DNA of 16,031 nucleotides from Nitrospirota bacterium (GTDB taxonomy: Bacteria > Nitrospirota_A > Leptospirillia > Leptospirillales > Leptospirillaceae), in NCBI GenBank assembly GCA_021829515.1, contig JAKBPM010000025.1, forward strand, positions 1 to 16,031. Reading direction: 5' to 3'. Shown here one piece after another: positions 5,807 to 13,220 of the stretch (the first letter of the stretch is position 1; every line of letters starts with the position of its first letter). The translations under genes and the position numbers were made by a program. Under the pieces are notes generated by a model. That model was not told the DNA's origin and made no database searches. It saw nothing but the letters and a program-made list of their open reading frames with translations.

Positions 5807-7430
5807 AGCTTCGTGGCGATGTCCCATGAAAGGTCAGCTTCGGGTACTTCTCTACCGCATATCTGAGGGCCCATTCGTTTCGGAAAAGTGCTACGGGTTT
5901 TTTGTCCTGGTCATAGACGAGCAGTGTGTCCAGCGTTCCGGAAAGTGCCCTTATCATTGCATCATCCCCTGTAATCCATCTGACGCGGTCGTACCCAAGT
6001 GTGTCGAGTTTGACCGGGGCCTTGTACTCATGAAGAAGCCTGAATTTAAGAACGTCAAACTGCAACATCCCGACGGCCCCTACAATCATGTCTCGTTCCC
6101 CATCCTGGTCCATGCTGAAGATCTGTATCCCACCCTCCTGGGCAATCTGGAGAAGGCCCTTGTTCATATGTTTGCGTTTCATGGGATCTTCAATCTGTAC
6201 TCTGGAAAAATATTCAGGGGAGAAATGTGGGATCCCCTCAAACGTAAAATTCCCTTTTTCACAGAGAGTATCTCCAATATGAAAGACACCAGGGTCATGG
6301 AGTCCGACAATATCTCCAGGGAATGCCTCTTCAACAAGTTCCCGTCTCTGGCCGAGAAACTGCAGGGTTTTGGTCAGCTTGATTTCCTGCCCGGTGTTAT
6401 TGTTCCTGACGGTCATGCCTTTTTTGAATTTTCCTGAGCATACCCTGAGAAAGGCAAATCGATCCCGGTGAAGAGGGTCCATATTGGCCTGAATCTTGAA
6501 TATGAACCCCGAAAAAACCGGATTTGATGGCTCGATCGGTCCCTGACTGGATGCTCTGGGCTGTGGTGCCGGAATCAGGGGAAGAAATCCCTCCAGAAAC
6601 ATTTCAACGCCAAAGTTATTGAGAGCGCTCCCGAAGAAAACAGGGGTAATCTCGCCTTTTTGAAAAAGGGCTGGATCCCATAGGTTCTGTTCCATGAGAA
6701 GAAGCTCCCGCTCATCCTCAAAGACCGCTGAAAGACCGATTGATTCCAGCACATCGGAAAGTTCTTTTGATCCGGGAGGAAGAATCTTTTCTTCGGACTT
6801 CTGCCCTCCATGTTCAAGAGATGTAAAAAGATGGGATCTTCCATCGATCAGGTCATGGACCCCTCGAAAATCCCTCCCGGTTCCGATAGGCCAGTTCCGG
6901 GGAATAGCGCGGATGTTCAGCGTCCTCTCAATTTCCGCGAGAAGGTCCATCGGAGGGACTCCCTCCCGGTCCACCTTGTTGATAAAGGTGACGATGGGCA
7001 AGTTCCGCAGCCGTGCAACTTCAAAGAGTTTCAGTGTTTGGGGTTCTATTCCCTTGGCTCCGTCGAGGAGCATGATGACCGAGTCAACCGCCTCAAGTGT
7101 CCGGTAAGTGTCTTCGCTAAAGTCCTTGTGTCCCGGGGTATCAAGAATATTGATCCCGTATCCGCGGTAATCAAACTGGAGTGCACTCGAGGTAACGCTG
7201 ATACCCCTTTGCCTTTCAATCTCCATCCAGTCACTTGTCGCATGGCGCTGGGCTTTTCTGCTCTTGATGGAGCCTGCGACATGAATGGCCCCTCCATAGA
7301 GCAAAAGCTTTTCGGTAAGCGTTGTTTTTCCTGCATCGGGATGCGAAATGATGGCGAATGTCCGCCGTCTTTTAATGGCATCTGCCAGTTCTTCACTGGC
7401 CGGGCTTGTTTCAGCTGGAGATAGTTCCAA
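5796..7430 (-). CDS. prfC: Peptide chain release factor 3 (RF3)
   Basis: This 544-residue translational GTPase recycles RF1/RF2 from the ribosome after termination. The G domain is complete: SHPDAGKT (G1, 29-36), RGISVTSS (G2, about 75-82), DTPGH (G3, 97-101) and NKVD (G4, 151-154). The insertion QRHATSDWMEIERQRGI is typical of RF3 rather than EF-G. The C-terminal half carries RF3 motifs such as FKIQANMDPLHRDRFAFLRV, GAVGMLQFDVLKFRL and ALFRNEWALRY. E. coli RF3 has 529 residues. The start is TTG at 7430, with AAAGGAG seven bases upstream; no ATG is as well placed. It follows recR by 40 bases and probably shares its transcript. Its last 11 bases overlap the end of the convergent mscS-type gene. 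Confidence 0.96.
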   Translation of the reverse strand: MELSPAETSPASEELADAIKRRRTFAIISHPDAGKTTLTEKLLLYGGAIHVAGSIKSRKAQRHATSDWMEIERQRGISVTSSALQFDYRGYGINILDTPGHKDFSEDTYRTLEAVDSVIMLLDGAKGIEPQTLKLFEVARLRNLPIVTFINKVDREGVPPMDLLAEIERTLNIRAIPRNWPIGTGRDFRGVHDLIDGRSHLFTSLEHGGQKSEEKILPPGSKELSDVLESIGLSAVFEDERELLLMEQNLWDPALFQKGEITPVFFGSALNNFGVEMFLEGFLPLIPAPQPRASSQGPIEPSNPVFSGFIFKIQANMDPLHRDRFAFLRVCSGKFKKGMTVRNNNTGQEIKLTKTLQFLGQRRELVEEAFPGDIVGLHDPGVFHIGDTLCEKGNFTFEGIPHFSPEYFSRVQIEDPMKRKHMNKGLLQIAQEGGIQIFSMDQDGERDMIVGAVGMLQFDVLKFRLLHEYKAPVKLDTLGYDRVRWITGDDAMIRALSGTLDTLLVYDQDKKPVALFRNEWALRYAVEKYPKLTFHGTSPRSFTP

Positions 7431-7470
7431 TCGGTACTCCTTTTTCAGGGGATGGCTATTGTCCCTAGGA

Positions 7471-8121
7471 TCACATCGACCTTCGGCCTTCGACTGACCG
7501 GATAAGCGTCATGTCATCGACGTATTCAAGCTCAAGTCCGACCGGAATGCCGAAGGCGATGCGGCTGACCCTGATGCCGAGAGGCTTGAAAAGCTTTGAG
7601 ATATAAAGCGCTGTTGCCTCACCTTCAGTCGTTGGTGATGTTGCGACGATGATTTCCCGGACCTGGCCTGTTTCCACTCTGGAAATAAGTTCCTTGATCC
7701 TGATGGCATCAGGTCCAATTCCGTCAAGGGGGGAAAGTCTTCCCATTAAAACATGATAGAGCCCATGAAACTCTCCGGATCGTTCGACTGCATAAAGAGT
7801 CTGAACATCTTCCACGACCATAATGAGGCCTTCATCCCGGGTGGAATCCCGGCAGAGAGTGCAGACAGCGTCATCCTCTCCGGGGTTCTCGGGCAGTTCC
7901 CTGATGTTTTGGCAAATCGAGCAAAGGACCAGCTCTTTTTTCATGAGGGAAAGGTGTCCTGAAAGGGCAAATACCTCCTCATCAGAGGATTTCAAGAGAT
8001 GAAAGGCCAGTTTTGTGGCTGTTCTGATCCCGATTCCGGGAAGGGTCCTCAATGCTTCGATGACCCGATAAAAAGGCATCGGATAAGGGGAGTGGTTTCT
8101 TTCTCCGGGATTTTGAGGCAT
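7471..8121 (-). CDS. recR: Recombination mediator RecR
   Basis: The protein has 216 residues when started at ATG 8121, seven bases after the ybaB stop. RecR, with RecO/RecF, loads RecA at gaps. Domains in order: helix-hairpin-helix (LRTLPGIGIRTATKLAFHLL, about 24-43); a C4 zinc motif (C67, C70, C87, C90 in CSIC...CTLC); the Toprim domain (LIMVVEDVQTLYAVE, LSPLDGIGPD, IIVATSPTTEGEATALYI); and the C-terminal RIAFGIPVGLELEYVD. A more internal ATG at 8079 (MPFYRVIEALRTLPG) would give a length nearer the common 200 and is a fair alternative. The ATG at 8121 has only a weak ribosome-binding site. It is part of dnaX-ybaB-recR, a gene order conserved in many bacteria. Confidence 0.97.
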   Translation of the reverse strand: MPQNPGERNHSPYPMPFYRVIEALRTLPGIGIRTATKLAFHLLKSSDEEVFALSGHLSLMKKELVLCSICQNIRELPENPGEDDAVCTLCRDSTRDEGLIMVVEDVQTLYAVERSGEFHGLYHVLMGRLSPLDGIGPDAIRIKELISRVETGQVREIIVATSPTTEGEATALYISKLFKPLGIRVSRIAFGIPVGLELEYVDDMTLIRSVEGRRSM

Positions 8122-8128
8122 GTTGCTG

Positions 8129-8446
8129 TCAGAATCCGGGGAATCCCGGCAATCCACCGGGCATGCCGGAAGCTTCAAGCATGGATTTTGTCATAAGGGC
8201 CCTCGCTTTTTCTCCTGCCTGGTTAATGGCCTGGCAGAGAAGCCTTTCAAGGTCTTCCCGGGCTGTTTCCTGGTAGAGCTTTGGGGTAATCGTCAGGGAG
8301 AGGACTTCAGACTTTCCGTTCATGGTGACAATAATTCCGTCTGCGTCCCCGGCGATCCCCAGGAGGCGGGCATTCTGGAGCTCTTCCTGGACTTGTCCGA
8401 TCTTCCCTTTCATTTCCATGGCTTTTTTTAAGAAATCAGGCATCAT
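8129..8446 (-). CDS. ybaB: YbaB/EbfC-family nucleoid-associated protein
   Basis: The 105 residues are the usual length. These small dimeric DNA-binding proteins coat the nucleoid and are nearly always encoded between dnaX and recR, as here. The sequence shows the long N-terminal helix (KKAMEMKGKIGQVQEELQNA), the beta-rich centre (DGIIVTMNGKSEVLSLTITP) and the C-terminal helix (EDLERLLCQAINQAGEKARAL), ending in a Gly/Pro-rich MPGGLPGFPGF tail. The ribosome-binding site AAGGAG overlaps the dnaX stop codon (TAAGGAG) and lies eight bases before ATG 8446, which suggests translational coupling to dnaX. Confidence 0.95.
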   Translation of the reverse strand: MMPDFLKKAMEMKGKIGQVQEELQNARLLGIAGDADGIIVTMNGKSEVLSLTITPKLYQETAREDLERLLCQAINQAGEKARALMTKSMLEASGMPGGLPGFPGF

Positions 8447-8458
8447 TTCCGGGTCTCC

Positions 8459-10099
8459 TTATGATGGGTTTTCTTTTTGGCCGCTCTGGTTTTTAACCGA
8501 GATGACTTCTGCTCCAAAGATCGTCTGTGCTTCCTTGACGAGATGATGGTCTTTTACCTGGTCTGCAGGTGTTGGAACTTTTTGTCCCCCTGGTGCGCTC
8601 TGTACTTTTGTCAGAAAAGTAACAGATTGTCCTTCACGCTGAAGAAATGATTGGGAAAGCAGGGGAATGTGTTCCCGAACCCTGCTTTCAAAAAAAGCTT
8701 TTGAGACGAACAGGGTGATGGTTTGTGGGTCTGTCCGCTGGACCTGGCAATCTTCAAGGAGTTCCCTGTCATGGGGTTCGAGACCTTTTATTTCCCGGAG
8801 AAATTTTTTCCAGTCGGACGGGATTCTGATGTCCAGACGTGAGGGGGCCGGTTTATGTTCAGGTGGTGTACCGATGGTTTCTTCTGTCTTTTGGCCTGCG
8901 GTCTCCGACTGTCTGAGAGATGGTTTTTGAGGAGCACCTTCCTGTTTCGTTGAAACTGCCCGGGGATTTCTGAGAGACGAGAGAACCTGCGAAAGAGTTT
9001 CCGCATCCTTGAGGTGGCAGATTCGGCAGAGAATCAGAAGGAAAGTGATGGATGGCTGGGGGGATCTTCGGAGTTCTTCTTCTCCCCTCAAAAGGAGCGT
9101 CAGCATCTGTTCGAGAAAGATCTCTGTCCGGGACCCTGTCAGGAATGCCGGCGGAATGGATTCCTGCATCCATTCGAACGGTTTTTCCGTAAGGGGGGTG
9201 GCAAGAACTGCGGACATCAGCAGATCTCTTGTTCGTTTTGAAAGATTTTTCAGCAAATTTCTGGGATCAACTCCGATTGCAAGGAGGTTCTCGGCAATTC
9301 TCAGCGTTTCCGGGATCTTTCCTGACAGCAAGGCATCAAGAAGGTCCCTTTCAAGATTGGCCGGAGCCATTCCCAAAAAGAGGGAAATATCTTCAAGCGC
9401 TATTCCGCCATGGGATAATGCCCGGATCTGGTCGGTCAGACTCAGTGCATCCCTGAGGCTTCCTTCTGCCGCCTGTGCGAGGAGGTTCAGAACATCCGGG
9501 GTAAAATCCAGAGCTTCGGCCATGCATATTTTTTGGAGCTGATTCTTGATTTCAGGAACGGTGAGATTCCTGAACCTGAAATGCTGGCACCTGGACTGTA
9601 TCGTATCCGGAACCTTGTGGGCCTCGGTGGTGGCAAAGATGAAGATGACGTGGGAAGGTGGCTCTTCGAGTGTTTTCAGAAGGGCATTGAAGGCTGCGGT
9701 CGAAAGCATATGAACTTCGTCGATAATATAGATCCGGGCCCTGCCTGAAAAGGGAAGAAAATGGATCCCTTCTCTCAGGGAGCGCACATCGTCGACACTG
9801 GTGTTGGAGGCTCCGTCGATCTCCATGACATCGGGAGAAGATCCTTTTGCAATTTCAATGCATGAAGAACATTCAAGACAGGGAGCTGTTGTCGGACCAT
9901 CCTTGCAGTTGATCGATTTGGCAAGGAGTCGCGCGACAGTCGTTTTGCCCACTCCGCGGTCTCCGGAAAAGAGATAGGCCTGGGGAAGGGTCTTTGCTTT
10001 CAGGGCAAAGGTAATCGCCTTGAAAACCGATTCCTGTCCGACCAGGTCGGAAAATGTTTGAGGGCGCCATTTTCGGGCAAGGGACATGACTGTTGACAT
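8459..10099 (-). CDS. dnaX: DNA polymerase III subunit gamma/tau (clamp loader ATPase)
   Basis: The protein has 546 residues from ATG 10099. It is the AAA+ motor of the clamp loader that opens the sliding clamp. Visible motifs: Walker A GDRGVGKT (46-53), zinc cysteines C65, C74, C77 and C80, Walker B IYIIDEVHML (124-132), the sensor TTEAHKVP, and the SRC arginine-finger motif (169-171). A longer frame to 10165 runs into the SRP RNA gene, so I reject that start. ATG 10087 (MSLARKWRPQTF) is an alternative. The ribosome-binding site is weak. The region after about 390 is low-complexity, then a compact C-terminal domain follows. I saw no clear slippery site for a short gamma form. It heads the dnaX-ybaB-recR run. 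Confidence 0.97.
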   Translation of the reverse strand: MSTVMSLARKWRPQTFSDLVGQESVFKAITFALKAKTLPQAYLFSGDRGVGKTTVARLLAKSINCKDGPTTAPCLECSSCIEIAKGSSPDVMEIDGASNTSVDDVRSLREGIHFLPFSGRARIYIIDEVHMLSTAAFNALLKTLEEPPSHVIFIFATTEAHKVPDTIQSRCQHFRFRNLTVPEIKNQLQKICMAEALDFTPDVLNLLAQAAEGSLRDALSLTDQIRALSHGGIALEDISLFLGMAPANLERDLLDALLSGKIPETLRIAENLLAIGVDPRNLLKNLSKRTRDLLMSAVLATPLTEKPFEWMQESIPPAFLTGSRTEIFLEQMLTLLLRGEEELRRSPQPSITFLLILCRICHLKDAETLSQVLSSLRNPRAVSTKQEGAPQKPSLRQSETAGQKTEETIGTPPEHKPAPSRLDIRIPSDWKKFLREIKGLEPHDRELLEDCQVQRTDPQTITLFVSKAFFESRVREHIPLLSQSFLQREGQSVTFLTKVQSAPGGQKVPTPADQVKDHHLVKEAQTIFGAEVISVKNQSGQKENPS

Positions 10100-10140
10100 G
10101 ATCAGGGATCCAATCGGGTGGTCGGGTGGAGGCCTTCGGA

Positions 10141-10258
10141 GGGAGACCAGGTGATTCCGGGGCACACTGAGTATTCCGATACCGTTGCTTCCTTCCGGAC
10201 CTGGCGGAGTTCACGGCACTCTGTTGCACGGAGCCTGGCCCCCCCCGGAAGGTCTCCC
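10141..10258 (-). ncRNA. ffs: Signal recognition particle RNA (4.5S, small bacterial type)
   Basis: On the minus strand the conserved apical domain GCCAGGTCCGGAAGGAAGCA (the GGAAG tetraloop region that binds Ffh and FtsY) is unmistakable. The ends pair: GGGAGACC (10258-10251) with GGTCTCCC (10148-10141), and TTCCGGGG with CCCCGGAA inside it. That gives the single long hairpin of about 118 bases expected of the small SRP RNA. The exact ends are read from base pairing and may be off by a few bases. It begins 20 bases after tRNA-Ser(GGA) and ends about 40 bases before dnaX, a known neighbourhood for ffs. Confidence 0.93.
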
Positions 10259-10278
10259 GTATGACCCAGGGGGTAAAA

Positions 10279-10371
10279 TGGCGGAGAGAGAGGGATTCGA
10301 ACCCTCGAGGCGCTTATTAGGCACCTACACGATTTCCAGTCGTGCTCCTTCGGCCGCTCGGACATCTCTCC
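10279..10371 (-). tRNA. tRNA-Ser (anticodon GGA)
   Basis: This is a 93-base class II tRNA read on the minus strand. GGAGAGA at the 5' end pairs with TCTCTCC, followed by G and an encoded CCA. The anticodon stem CACGA/TCGTG encloses CTGGAAA, giving anticodon GGA for UCC/UCU codons. A long variable arm and the T-arm GGGTTCGAATCCC are visible. It is probably transcribed together with the SRP RNA that begins 20 bases later. Confidence 0.97.
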
Positions 10372-10414
10372 AGTTGACCCCAACAGAACTCTTTCAGAGG
10401 ACAATTATCCGGTT

Positions 10415-10443
10415 AAGATATCCCAATCAGGATAAAAAAACAA
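10415..10443 (-). promoter_or_regulatory. Candidate sigma70-type promoter for tRNA-Ser / ffs / dnaX
   Basis: On the minus strand TTGTTT (10443-10438) and TATCTT (10420-10415) are separated by 17 bases. A start near 10408 would give a leader of under 40 bases before the tRNA. A second -10-like GATAAT at 10409-10404 has no good -35. The -35 overlaps the T-tract of the upstream gene's terminator. This is by-eye matching only. Confidence 0.3.
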
Positions 10444-10467
10444 GGACCAAATGCTTCAATCATGGTC
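10434..10467 (-). terminator. Probable intrinsic terminator after the TolC-family gene
   Basis: On the minus strand GACCA (10467-10463) pairs with TGGTC (10449-10445), followed by CTTG and seven T (10440-10434). The stem is short and the loop long, so it may be weak, but it falls where the sulfur-relay/TolC run should stop before the tRNA. Confidence 0.4.
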
Positions 10468-10501
10468 TATAACTGGACGAAAAACGGCGTTTCGGACACG
10501 G

Positions 10502-11836
10502 TCAGTTTTCAAGAAAGGGGGAGCTTGCCGTAACGGCCTCCAGGTCGGATAAGGCATTGTAGTAGTTAATCAGGCTTTTGAAACGGTTGTATCGTGCCTG
10601 GTGAAAGTTGTTAAGCGAGGTGATCAGGTATAGAAAACTGATCTTTTGTGTTTCGTAGGCCGAAAGGGCCAGATTAAAAGCGAGCTCAGAATCAGGAAGG
10701 ATCTCTCTGCTGTTTGTTTCGAATATTTTAAAGGCCACAACTGTTTTGGCCTGTGCATTGAGCGCTTCTGTTACAGCCAGGGATTTTTTCCAGATCAGAA
10801 GCCATTTTTGGGCAGATACGTTTTGCCTGAGCGAAGTAATTTTCTTTTGCTGTTTGAGTGAGAAAAAAAGGGGAAGATTGAACATGATGCCAAGAGAATA
10901 ACAATTTGTGTTTGAAAATCCGTAGCATCCGATATCCCCCTCAGAACCCTGGAGCTGAAAGTCAGGGAGATAGTCCATCTCGGCCCGGGAGAGCTGTTTG
11001 ATGCTGAGTGCGAGAGCACTCTGGAGTTTTTTGACATCGGGTCGTTTTTTATCAAGGGACAAATCGAGATCTGCGGTCTTTGAAAAGTGGACGGAAATCT
11101 TCTGAGGAATCCTGGGTTCTTCAAGCTGTAAAGGGGTATTCAGGGGAAGACCAAGAAGCGTATTGAGCTGGCGCCGGTCAGAGACAAGTGCGAGTGTCAT
11201 GGCAATGCGCCTGAGCGTTGCCTGTTTGACCGCGTTCTTTGCACTCAGGTAGTCGAGGAGAGGAGCTTTGTTTGCCGCAACCCGTATCCGTGTTATTTTC
11301 TGGACCCGTTTGAGCCAGTCAAGAAGCCGGAGATTTTCTCGAAGCCTTTCCTCGTCGAGAAGGATTGTGTAGTAGGCTTTTTCTGTCTGGTTGATGAGAG
11401 TTCGGCGGTTGTCGAGATAGTCTTCGTGACGCAGTGCTGTTTGGGACGCCAGTATTTTTTGGTCGAGCCATGCTTTTCCGGGAAAGAGCATGTTCTGGAA
11501 AATGGACCATCCTGTTCCCGACCCATAAGGAGTGCCTGTCCCCTGGTTACCAATGCCGTAGAGAAATTCAATGATGGGATCGGACGGTGCCATTGCGGTT
11601 TCTTCCAGAAACGTTCTCGCCTGCCAGGACGAACGCAGGGATCGTGTGGACGTATTTTGCGAAAGAGCCATTCTGACCGCCCTCTCTACTGAAATGGTCC
11701 TGGTTCCTGCTAAAAACTGTTTTTGCGTTGAATCTTCCGGAAGCGGATCCGAATGGACCGGGATTGTCTCGCCGAATAAAAGAAATACGAGGGTAAAAAA
11801 CAAAAGGGCCCGTATCAAAGAGCGAATACAGTTCAT
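10502..11836 (-). CDS. TolC-family outer-membrane efflux protein
   Basis: The protein has 444 residues when started at ATG 11836. That start opens a signal peptide: a basic N-terminus (MNCIRSLIR), hydrophobic core (ALLFFTLVFLLFG) and likely cleavage after VHS. Family members are trimeric outer-membrane channels with periplasmic alpha-barrels working with RND, ABC or MFS pumps. Evidence is the length, the two long helical repeats, ISVERAVRMALSQN at the start, DKKRPDVKKLQSAL in the middle (family R-P-D motif), and the aromatic beta-strand segments between. The frame is open to ATG 11914, but that start overlaps the preceding gene and hides the signal peptide. No pump or adaptor gene is adjacent. 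It is the last gene of the sulfur-relay run, 43 bases after the dsrH-like stop. Substrate unknown. Confidence 0.85.
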   Translation of the reverse strand: MNCIRSLIRALLFFTLVFLLFGETIPVHSDPLPEDSTQKQFLAGTRTISVERAVRMALSQNTSTRSLRSSWQARTFLEETAMAPSDPIIEFLYGIGNQGTGTPYGSGTGWSIFQNMLFPGKAWLDQKILASQTALRHEDYLDNRRTLINQTEKAYYTILLDEERLRENLRLLDWLKRVQKITRIRVAANKAPLLDYLSAKNAVKQATLRRIAMTLALVSDRRQLNTLLGLPLNTPLQLEEPRIPQKISVHFSKTADLDLSLDKKRPDVKKLQSALALSIKQLSRAEMDYLPDFQLQGSEGDIGCYGFSNTNCYSLGIMFNLPLFFSLKQQKKITSLRQNVSAQKWLLIWKKSLAVTEALNAQAKTVVAFKIFETNSREILPDSELAFNLALSAYETQKISFLYLITSLNNFHQARYNRFKSLINYYNALSDLEAVTASSPFLEN

Positions 11837-11879
11837 TCTGACAGGTTCTTGGGTGGATTTCCTTACATTGACAGAAATA

Positions 11880-12128
11880 TCAGACGTTTGCGGGAATAAG
11901 AAGGCTGGAAGCATTTTTGATCATGGCATATGTTTCATCCCAGGAGATAGCAGGATAGGGACGATCTGGATCCTCGCTGACGGACAGAACCTGTCCTTTT
12001 CCACTGTCAGGCCACGTTGCGGAACTGCTCAGAAGAATAACCCTGTTTTGGGGAGATCTTTCCAGGATGGACTGGATCATCCTGATCTGGGACTGGCCAA
12101 GTGGACTTCGGAGAAGGACAAGCGTCAT
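11880..12128 (-). CDS. DsrH/TusB-like small protein (no cysteine)
   Basis: The 82-residue product starts MTLVLLRSPLGQSQIRMIQS, resembling the TusB/DsrH opening (hydrophobic strand, then R-S-P). It goes on with RVILLSSSATWPDS and a later VLSVSEDPDRP, where TusB has its strand and E-D segment. TusB/DsrH proteins are the third subunit of the DsrEFH/TusBCD hexamer that passes persulfide sulfur. This copy has no cysteine at all, so it could at most be structural. ATG 12128 is preceded by GAGGA with six bases spacing, and that site overlaps the stop of the upstream gene, implying coupling. Assignment leans on gene order as well as weak similarity. Confidence 0.5.
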   Translation of the reverse strand: MTLVLLRSPLGQSQIRMIQSILERSPQNRVILLSSSATWPDSGKGQVLSVSEDPDRPYPAISWDETYAMIKNASSLLIPANV

Positions 12129-12137
12129 GTTCAATCC

Positions 12138-12497
12138 TCAGAAAAAAAGAAACTGGGAATATCGGGTAATGTGTTCCGAAAGCTCCTCAGGTGTCATGGG
12201 CAATGCGCCAACCGGAGGTGTTGCCCCTTCTTCCGGTTCGTAATAGATTTCAACGCCCATTTCCGGAAATCCTGTCCAGAATTTCATCAGGATCTCCCCG
12301 TCCTCAAGGTCTTCAAGATTTTCCATGAAGAGAGGCAGTGCTTCCTTGAAAAGGTAAATGCCTACGGGGATCTCTCCTCCGACAAGCCCCGCAGTAACCC
12401 GAACGGCTTCCGCCGGTCGGGGGCTTTCCCGAGGATCGCTCTGGATAAAGACAAGAGTACTGTTTGATGCCGGATGCTCTTTTGATGTCTGGGTCAT
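12138..12497 (-). CDS. DsrF/TusC-like DsrE-superfamily protein (no cysteine)
   Basis: The protein has 119 residues, typical for TusC/DsrF. After a polar N-terminus comes the Rossmann-like start STLVFIQSDPRESPRPAEAV. Next is the segment LVGGEIPVGIYLFKEALPLF, close to the TusC strand-helix (x-D-x-x-V-F-F-x-x-D-G-V-x-x-L), and the C-terminal TPEELSEHITRYSQFLFF, matching the final E-L-x-x-Y-D-x-x-L-x-F of the family. No cysteine is present. ATG 12497 has GGAAAG upstream. It lies 18 bases after the dsrE-like gene and is coupled to the dsrH-like gene. The likely role is a structural partner in a DsrEFH-type sulfur-transfer complex in the cytoplasm; this is inference from family and order. Confidence 0.6.
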   Translation of the reverse strand: MTQTSKEHPASNSTLVFIQSDPRESPRPAEAVRVTAGLVGGEIPVGIYLFKEALPLFMENLEDLEDGEILMKFWTGFPEMGVEIYYEPEEGATPPVGALPMTPEELSEHITRYSQFLFF

Positions 12498-12515
12498 TGG
12501 GGTTCTTTCCAGGAG

Positions 12516-12818
12516 TCAGTTGAAAGAAACAAAGCGATCACACCCCTCCATGATTTGCGTTAGCATAACAAGACCGCAAAAAGTCGTTTTTCCGGGATCG
12601 TTGATCCGCCGGGACTGTGCGCCATAGGCGCAGCTGTATACATGAACGGTCGGGCCCGGCAAATCCTGGACCCAGTCTAAGGGAATAAACCTGGTTCCTT
12701 CGTCAAGAAGATAGAGATATACAACATCGCCGCATTTTTGGGCCGCGTGAATCAGTTCCTGGACGACGGGCCCATCCCCTTTGTCGGGATGGGTCGACAG
12801 GAGAATGCCGAACTTCAT
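12516..12818 (-). CDS. DsrE/TusD-like sulfur-relay protein
   Basis: The protein is 100 residues long. It opens with the DsrE strand MKFGILLSTHPDKGDG, then YLYLLDEGTRF. The key segment VHVYSCAYGAQSRRI (C63) matches the family site around the persulfide-carrying cysteine (x-x-C-x-x-A-A-x-x-R). The end FCGLVMLTQIMEGCDRFVSF matches the usual G-G-L-x-x-L-A-E-x-x-x-x-A-D-R-V-x-x-F, here with extra cysteines C81 and C93. Known DsrE/TusD proteins take sulfur from TusA and pass it on. ATG 12818 is preceded by AGGGAC. It sits 28 bases after the tusA-like gene, a pairing that supports the reading. The downstream acceptor is not in the window. Confidence 0.75.
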   Translation of the reverse strand: MKFGILLSTHPDKGDGPVVQELIHAAQKCGDVVYLYLLDEGTRFIPLDWVQDLPGPTVHVYSCAYGAQSRRINDPGKTTFCGLVMLTQIMEGCDRFVSFN

Positions 12819-12846
12819 GCGCTGTCCCTGTTCCTTTGCGAGCCAA

Positions 12847-13089
12847 TCACGCTGAAGCCTTTTTCAAGCGAAGATCAAAAAGCCCGTCGGGCCTCTCGGA
12901 GATGGAAAGAATCTCGTGGCCTTCTTCCTGGGCGGATCGTGGAACGTTCTTGATGGGTTCTCCCGGATCGAGAACGACCTTCAGGATTTGTCCCGGGGCC
13001 ATCGTTTCAAGCTTGAGCTTGGTCTTGACAAAATTGAATGGACACTTGACCCCTCTCAGGTCCAAATCCAGATCTTCCTGCTGGCTCAT
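12847..13089 (-). CDS. TusA-family sulfur-carrier protein
   Basis: The 80-residue length is standard for TusA/SirA proteins, cytoplasmic carriers that hold sulfur as a cysteine persulfide. LDLDLRGVKCPFNFVKTKLK carries the active cysteine C16 followed by P; the usual CPxP has N in place of the second P, as in several TusA subgroups. The rest (PGQILKVVLDPGEPIKNVPR, GHEILSISE) fits the family's beta-alpha-beta fold. Two ATGs stand in tandem at 13092 and 13089. AAGGAG at 13101-13096 is better spaced (six bases) for 13089. It is the first gene of the cassette, behind an extended -10 element at 13147-13155 and the terminator of the gene before. Confidence 0.88.
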   Translation of the reverse strand: MSQQEDLDLDLRGVKCPFNFVKTKLKLETMAPGQILKVVLDPGEPIKNVPRSAQEEGHEILSISERPDGLFDLRLKKASA

Positions 13090-13146
13090 CATTTGCTCCT
13101 TGCTGAAAACTCAGACAGCGACTGAAAATAAAAGCTTGACGGTCAG

Positions 13147-13155
13147 ATTCTACCA
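13147..13155 (-). promoter_or_regulatory. Extended -10 promoter element for the tusA-dsrEFH-tolC run
   Basis: On the minus strand TGGTAGAAT (13155-13147) fits the extended -10 pattern TGnTAxAAT. The start would be near 13140, about 50 bases before the tusA start codon. No good -35 is seen, which extended -10 promoters tolerate. It lies just after the terminator at 13171-13220, where a new transcription unit should begin. Confidence 0.4.
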
Positions 13156-13170
13156 TGTCGGCATCGTGAG

Positions 13171-13220
13171 AAAAAGGGCTTCCTTTAATGTCTGGGAAAA
13201 TATCCCTGAAAGGAAATCCC
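13171..13220 (-). terminator. Intrinsic terminator after the 405-residue hypothetical gene
   Basis: On the minus strand GGG-A-TTTCCTTT (13220-13209) pairs with AAAGGAAG-CCC (13186-13176), one A bulged, followed by TTTTT (13175-13171). The loop holds a smaller GGGA/TCCC hairpin. It begins at the stop codon of the upstream gene and separates it from the tusA unit. Confidence 0.6.

Noticed and set aside
10102..10165. Upstream extension of dnaX to 10165
   Set aside because: It would run into the SRP RNA gene; the conserved DnaX N-terminus begins at ATG 10099 or 10087.
11571..12467. A 298-codon + strand open frame across tolC and the dsr-like genes
   Set aside because: It spans several real minus-strand genes and their gaps; no ribosome-binding site and no recognisable domain.
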